Source: Pseudomonadota bacterium
GTDB taxonomy: Bacteria; Pseudomonadota; Alphaproteobacteria; Caulobacterales; Caulobacteraceae
Direction of reading: 5' to 3'
DNA: 8,575 bases
Assembly: GCA_023436945.1 (NCBI GenBank)
Contig: JAEZHG010000147.1
Location: forward strand, 1 to 8,575
Under the pieces are notes generated by a model that was not told the origin of the DNA, ran no database searches, and saw nothing but the letters and a program-made list of their open reading frames with translations. Positions 7,200 to 8,575 of this stretch are shown one piece after another. Position 1 is the stretch's first letter. Each line of letters opens with the position of its first letter. Made by a program: the position numbers and the translations under genes.

Positions 7200-7207
7200 C
7201 GTCTCGA

Positions 7208-8575
7208 GTGGGGTCGTTGAAACGCGGAGCGCAGACACTGCGTCGCCAGTTCTCGTCGTCGTTGCGCGCGGCGCGTGTCGAACTTAAACGCTGCCGCAAG
7301 TCGGGTGACTGGGCTGGCGTGCTCAGCGCCGCCCGACAGCTCCTGCGCGATGATCCCAGCCAGGCCGGTGTCCAACTGCAACTTGCCGAGGCCTTGCTGG
7401 CCTTGGGGCAGGTGGACCAGGCCGAAGCGGCCTTTAAAGATGCCATCTCAGCCCGCCCGACCTATCCGCACGCGGGCCTTCGATACGGGATGTTTCTTGC
7501 GCGTCAGGGACGACAGCCAGAGGCGGTCGCGATCATCTCGAACCAGTTGGCGCGTTCCCCATGGGACCGCGCCCTGAAACAGGGACTGTTCGAGGTCGGT
7601 GGTCGAAGCGCTCTTCCTACGGCTCTCTATGCCCAGCCTCAGGCCGAAGCGATCCGTGGGCGCGAGGCTTTGAAACAGGCTGCAACCGCGCTCAACCACT
7701 GGGTCGATGCGCGTGCCTTTGCCTTGGATGACTACGACGCCTTCCGCCGTGAAAATCCGATTGAGGCACCGGAAGTCTCAAACCATGACGCGCTGCGCAT
7801 CGTGGTGGATGCCACATCTTGTGACGAGACAGACCTACGCCGGACACTCATCAGCCTGCTGGACCAGACAGACGGACAGTGGAAGGCCTATGTGCGGGCC
7901 TCCGAGGCGCTGAAGGCTCATCCGGTCTCGTCCTATGCGCGGGCGGACGAGCGTATCCAACTGGTAGATGAGTTGCCTGCGGGCGCGGGTCTGGTCCTGA
8001 TGGGCGGGACAGTGCTCGATCCGGCCACGGTGGCGTGGTTTGTCCATGCCGCCTCATTGGCTGGCGATGCAGACATCGTCTGTGACCACGATCACTACGA
8101 CACCGATTGGAAGTCCGATCTGGTCCGCACCCAGCCGGTGCTGCGCGGCATGATTTCGGCTCTGGACGAGCGCACGCCTGTAGCGGCCGCGGCCTATGTA
8201 AAGGATGCCGCAAAAGCCGGCGTGACCTCTCTTCTGGCAGAGGTGACGACTTCGGAAGCCACGGCGCACCTGCCTCGCATCTTGGCGAGCGTTCCGAGTG
8301 CCAAGCCGACGCCCATCAAGACACCAGAGCGGTCCGGCCATACTCTGTGGCCCTCGCCGCAAGCTGTGACGATCCGCGTAGTCATTCCGACGAAGGACCG
8401 CGCCGATATCCTGCGCAACTGTGTGCAGTCGATGATGGCGCTGGCGAACAGGCCCGAGCGGCTGTTCTTCACGGTTCTGGACAACAACAGCAGCGAGGCC
8501 GAGACCGCCACGCTGCTGGCCGAGATTGCAGCCGAAGACGGCAACCGCGTCATCGCTAATGACACGCCCTTCAAC
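7208..8575 (+). CDS. TPR-containing tandem GT2-type glycosyltransferase, 3' end outside window
   Basis: The frame opens with GTG at 7208 behind a good ribosome-binding site and runs 456 codons to the window edge without a stop. After a basic N-terminus, residues 27-125 form about three TPR-like helical repeats (for example LQLAEALLALGQVDQAEAAF at 57-76). Residues 195-365 resemble the first GT-A domain of tandem GT2 proteins: LISLLDQTDGQW (214-225) and DADIVCDHDHYDTDWK (287-302) match the usual SLLxQTYxxW and DADLxYxDxDxxD regions, but the DXD site is replaced by LVLMGGTVLDP (262-272). A second GT-A domain starts at about 388 with IRVVIPTKDRADILRNCV and LDNNSS (424-429), and looks intact as far as it goes; roughly 200 more residues would be expected outside the window. 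The protein should act in the cytoplasm in glycan assembly, and the TPRs suggest a partner protein. It is divergent from the 1079-residue protein and shares its promoter region. The acceptor and sugar are unknown. Confidence 0.87.
   Translation, partial: MGSLKRGAQTLRRQFSSSLRAARVELKRCRKSGDWAGVLSAARQLLRDDPSQAGVQLQLAEALLALGQVDQAEAAFKDAISARPTYPHAGLRYGMFLARQGRQPEAVAIISNQLARSPWDRALKQGLFEVGGRSALPTALYAQPQAEAIRGREALKQAATALNHWVDARAFALDDYDAFRRENPIEAPEVSNHDALRIVVDATSCDETDLRRTLISLLDQTDGQWKAYVRASEALKAHPVSSYARADERIQLVDELPAGAGLVLMGGTVLDPATVAWFVHAASLAGDADIVCDHDHYDTDWKSDLVRTQPVLRGMISALDERTPVAAAAYVKDAAKAGVTSLLAEVTTSEATAHLPRILASVPSAKPTPIKTPERSGHTLWPSPQAVTIRVVIPTKDRADILRNCVQSMMALANRPERLFFTVLDNNSSEAETATLLAEIAAEDGNRVIANDTPFN

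Larger units (their letters stand above)
6982..7207. promoter_or_regulatory. A/T-rich divergent promoter region between two large glycan genes
   Basis: These 226 bases separate the divergent 5' ends of the 1079-residue protein and the TPR-glycosyltransferase gene. The part 7081-7140 is only about 32% G+C by hand count, with A tracts at 7114-7120 and 7124-7129 that could act as upstream elements or bent DNA. On the minus strand a perfect TATAAT is present (7048-7053), and a 6-base inverted repeat follows it at 7018-7036. On the plus strand, TATGAT at 7170-7175 (within GCTATGAT, like a Caulobacter-type -10) and TTGGCA at 7103-7108 are loose candidates, but they are not correctly spaced as a pair. 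I see no small gene of its own in this stretch. Confidence 0.5.

Overview
The window is a stretch of a surface-polysaccharide or protein-glycosylation locus. It holds glycosyltransferases, a nucleotide-sugar epimerase and a sugar or polymer methyltransferase, with no RNA gene, CRISPR array or insertion sequence that I can see. Coding DNA is mostly near 60% G+C with strong G/C third-position bias and some GTG/TTG starts. Together with protein families common in Caulobacterales-, Sphingomonad- and Rhizobiales-type glycan clusters, this suggests an alphaproteobacterium. That placement is inference; there is no marker gene here.

Layout. (1) On the minus strand, an NAD-dependent epimerase/dehydratase (495-1439) is followed 44 bases downstream by a class I SAM methyltransferase (1-450) that runs off the left edge; the two look like one operon. 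(2) Reading away from the epimerase on the plus strand, a family 2 glycosyltransferase (1562-2452) overlaps by one base a family 4 glycosyltransferase (2452-3681), a translationally coupled pair. (3) A strong hairpin with A and T tracts on its two sides (3710-3738) ends this pair and, from the other side, the convergent gene. (4) A 1079-residue minus-strand protein (3742-6981) strings together a degenerate polysaccharide-pyruvyl-transferase-like domain, a long coiled coil, a degenerate GT-A domain and a family 4 GT-B domain. (5) A 226-base A/T-rich divergent promoter region (6982-7207) separates it from (6) a plus-strand gene that starts with GTG at 7208 and is open to the right edge. It encodes TPR-like repeats, a degenerate GT-A domain and the beginning of an apparently intact second GT-A domain.

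How the genes may work together. The epimerase would supply an NDP-sugar, the GT2/GT4 pair and the two large proteins would transfer sugars to a growing glycan, and the methyltransferase would modify the sugar or cap the chain. The families are clear; the glycan (O-antigen, capsule, exopolysaccharide or glycoprotein) cannot be read from this window.

Most worth a second look: the two divergently transcribed giant proteins each combine non-catalytic-looking glycosyltransferase modules and a protein-interaction or spacer region (coiled coil or TPR) with a likely active transferase. The GT4 at 2452 lacks the second glutamate of the usual EX7E motif. The 5' end of the GT2 gene and its promoter are markedly A/T-rich against the flanks, suggesting a mosaic junction.
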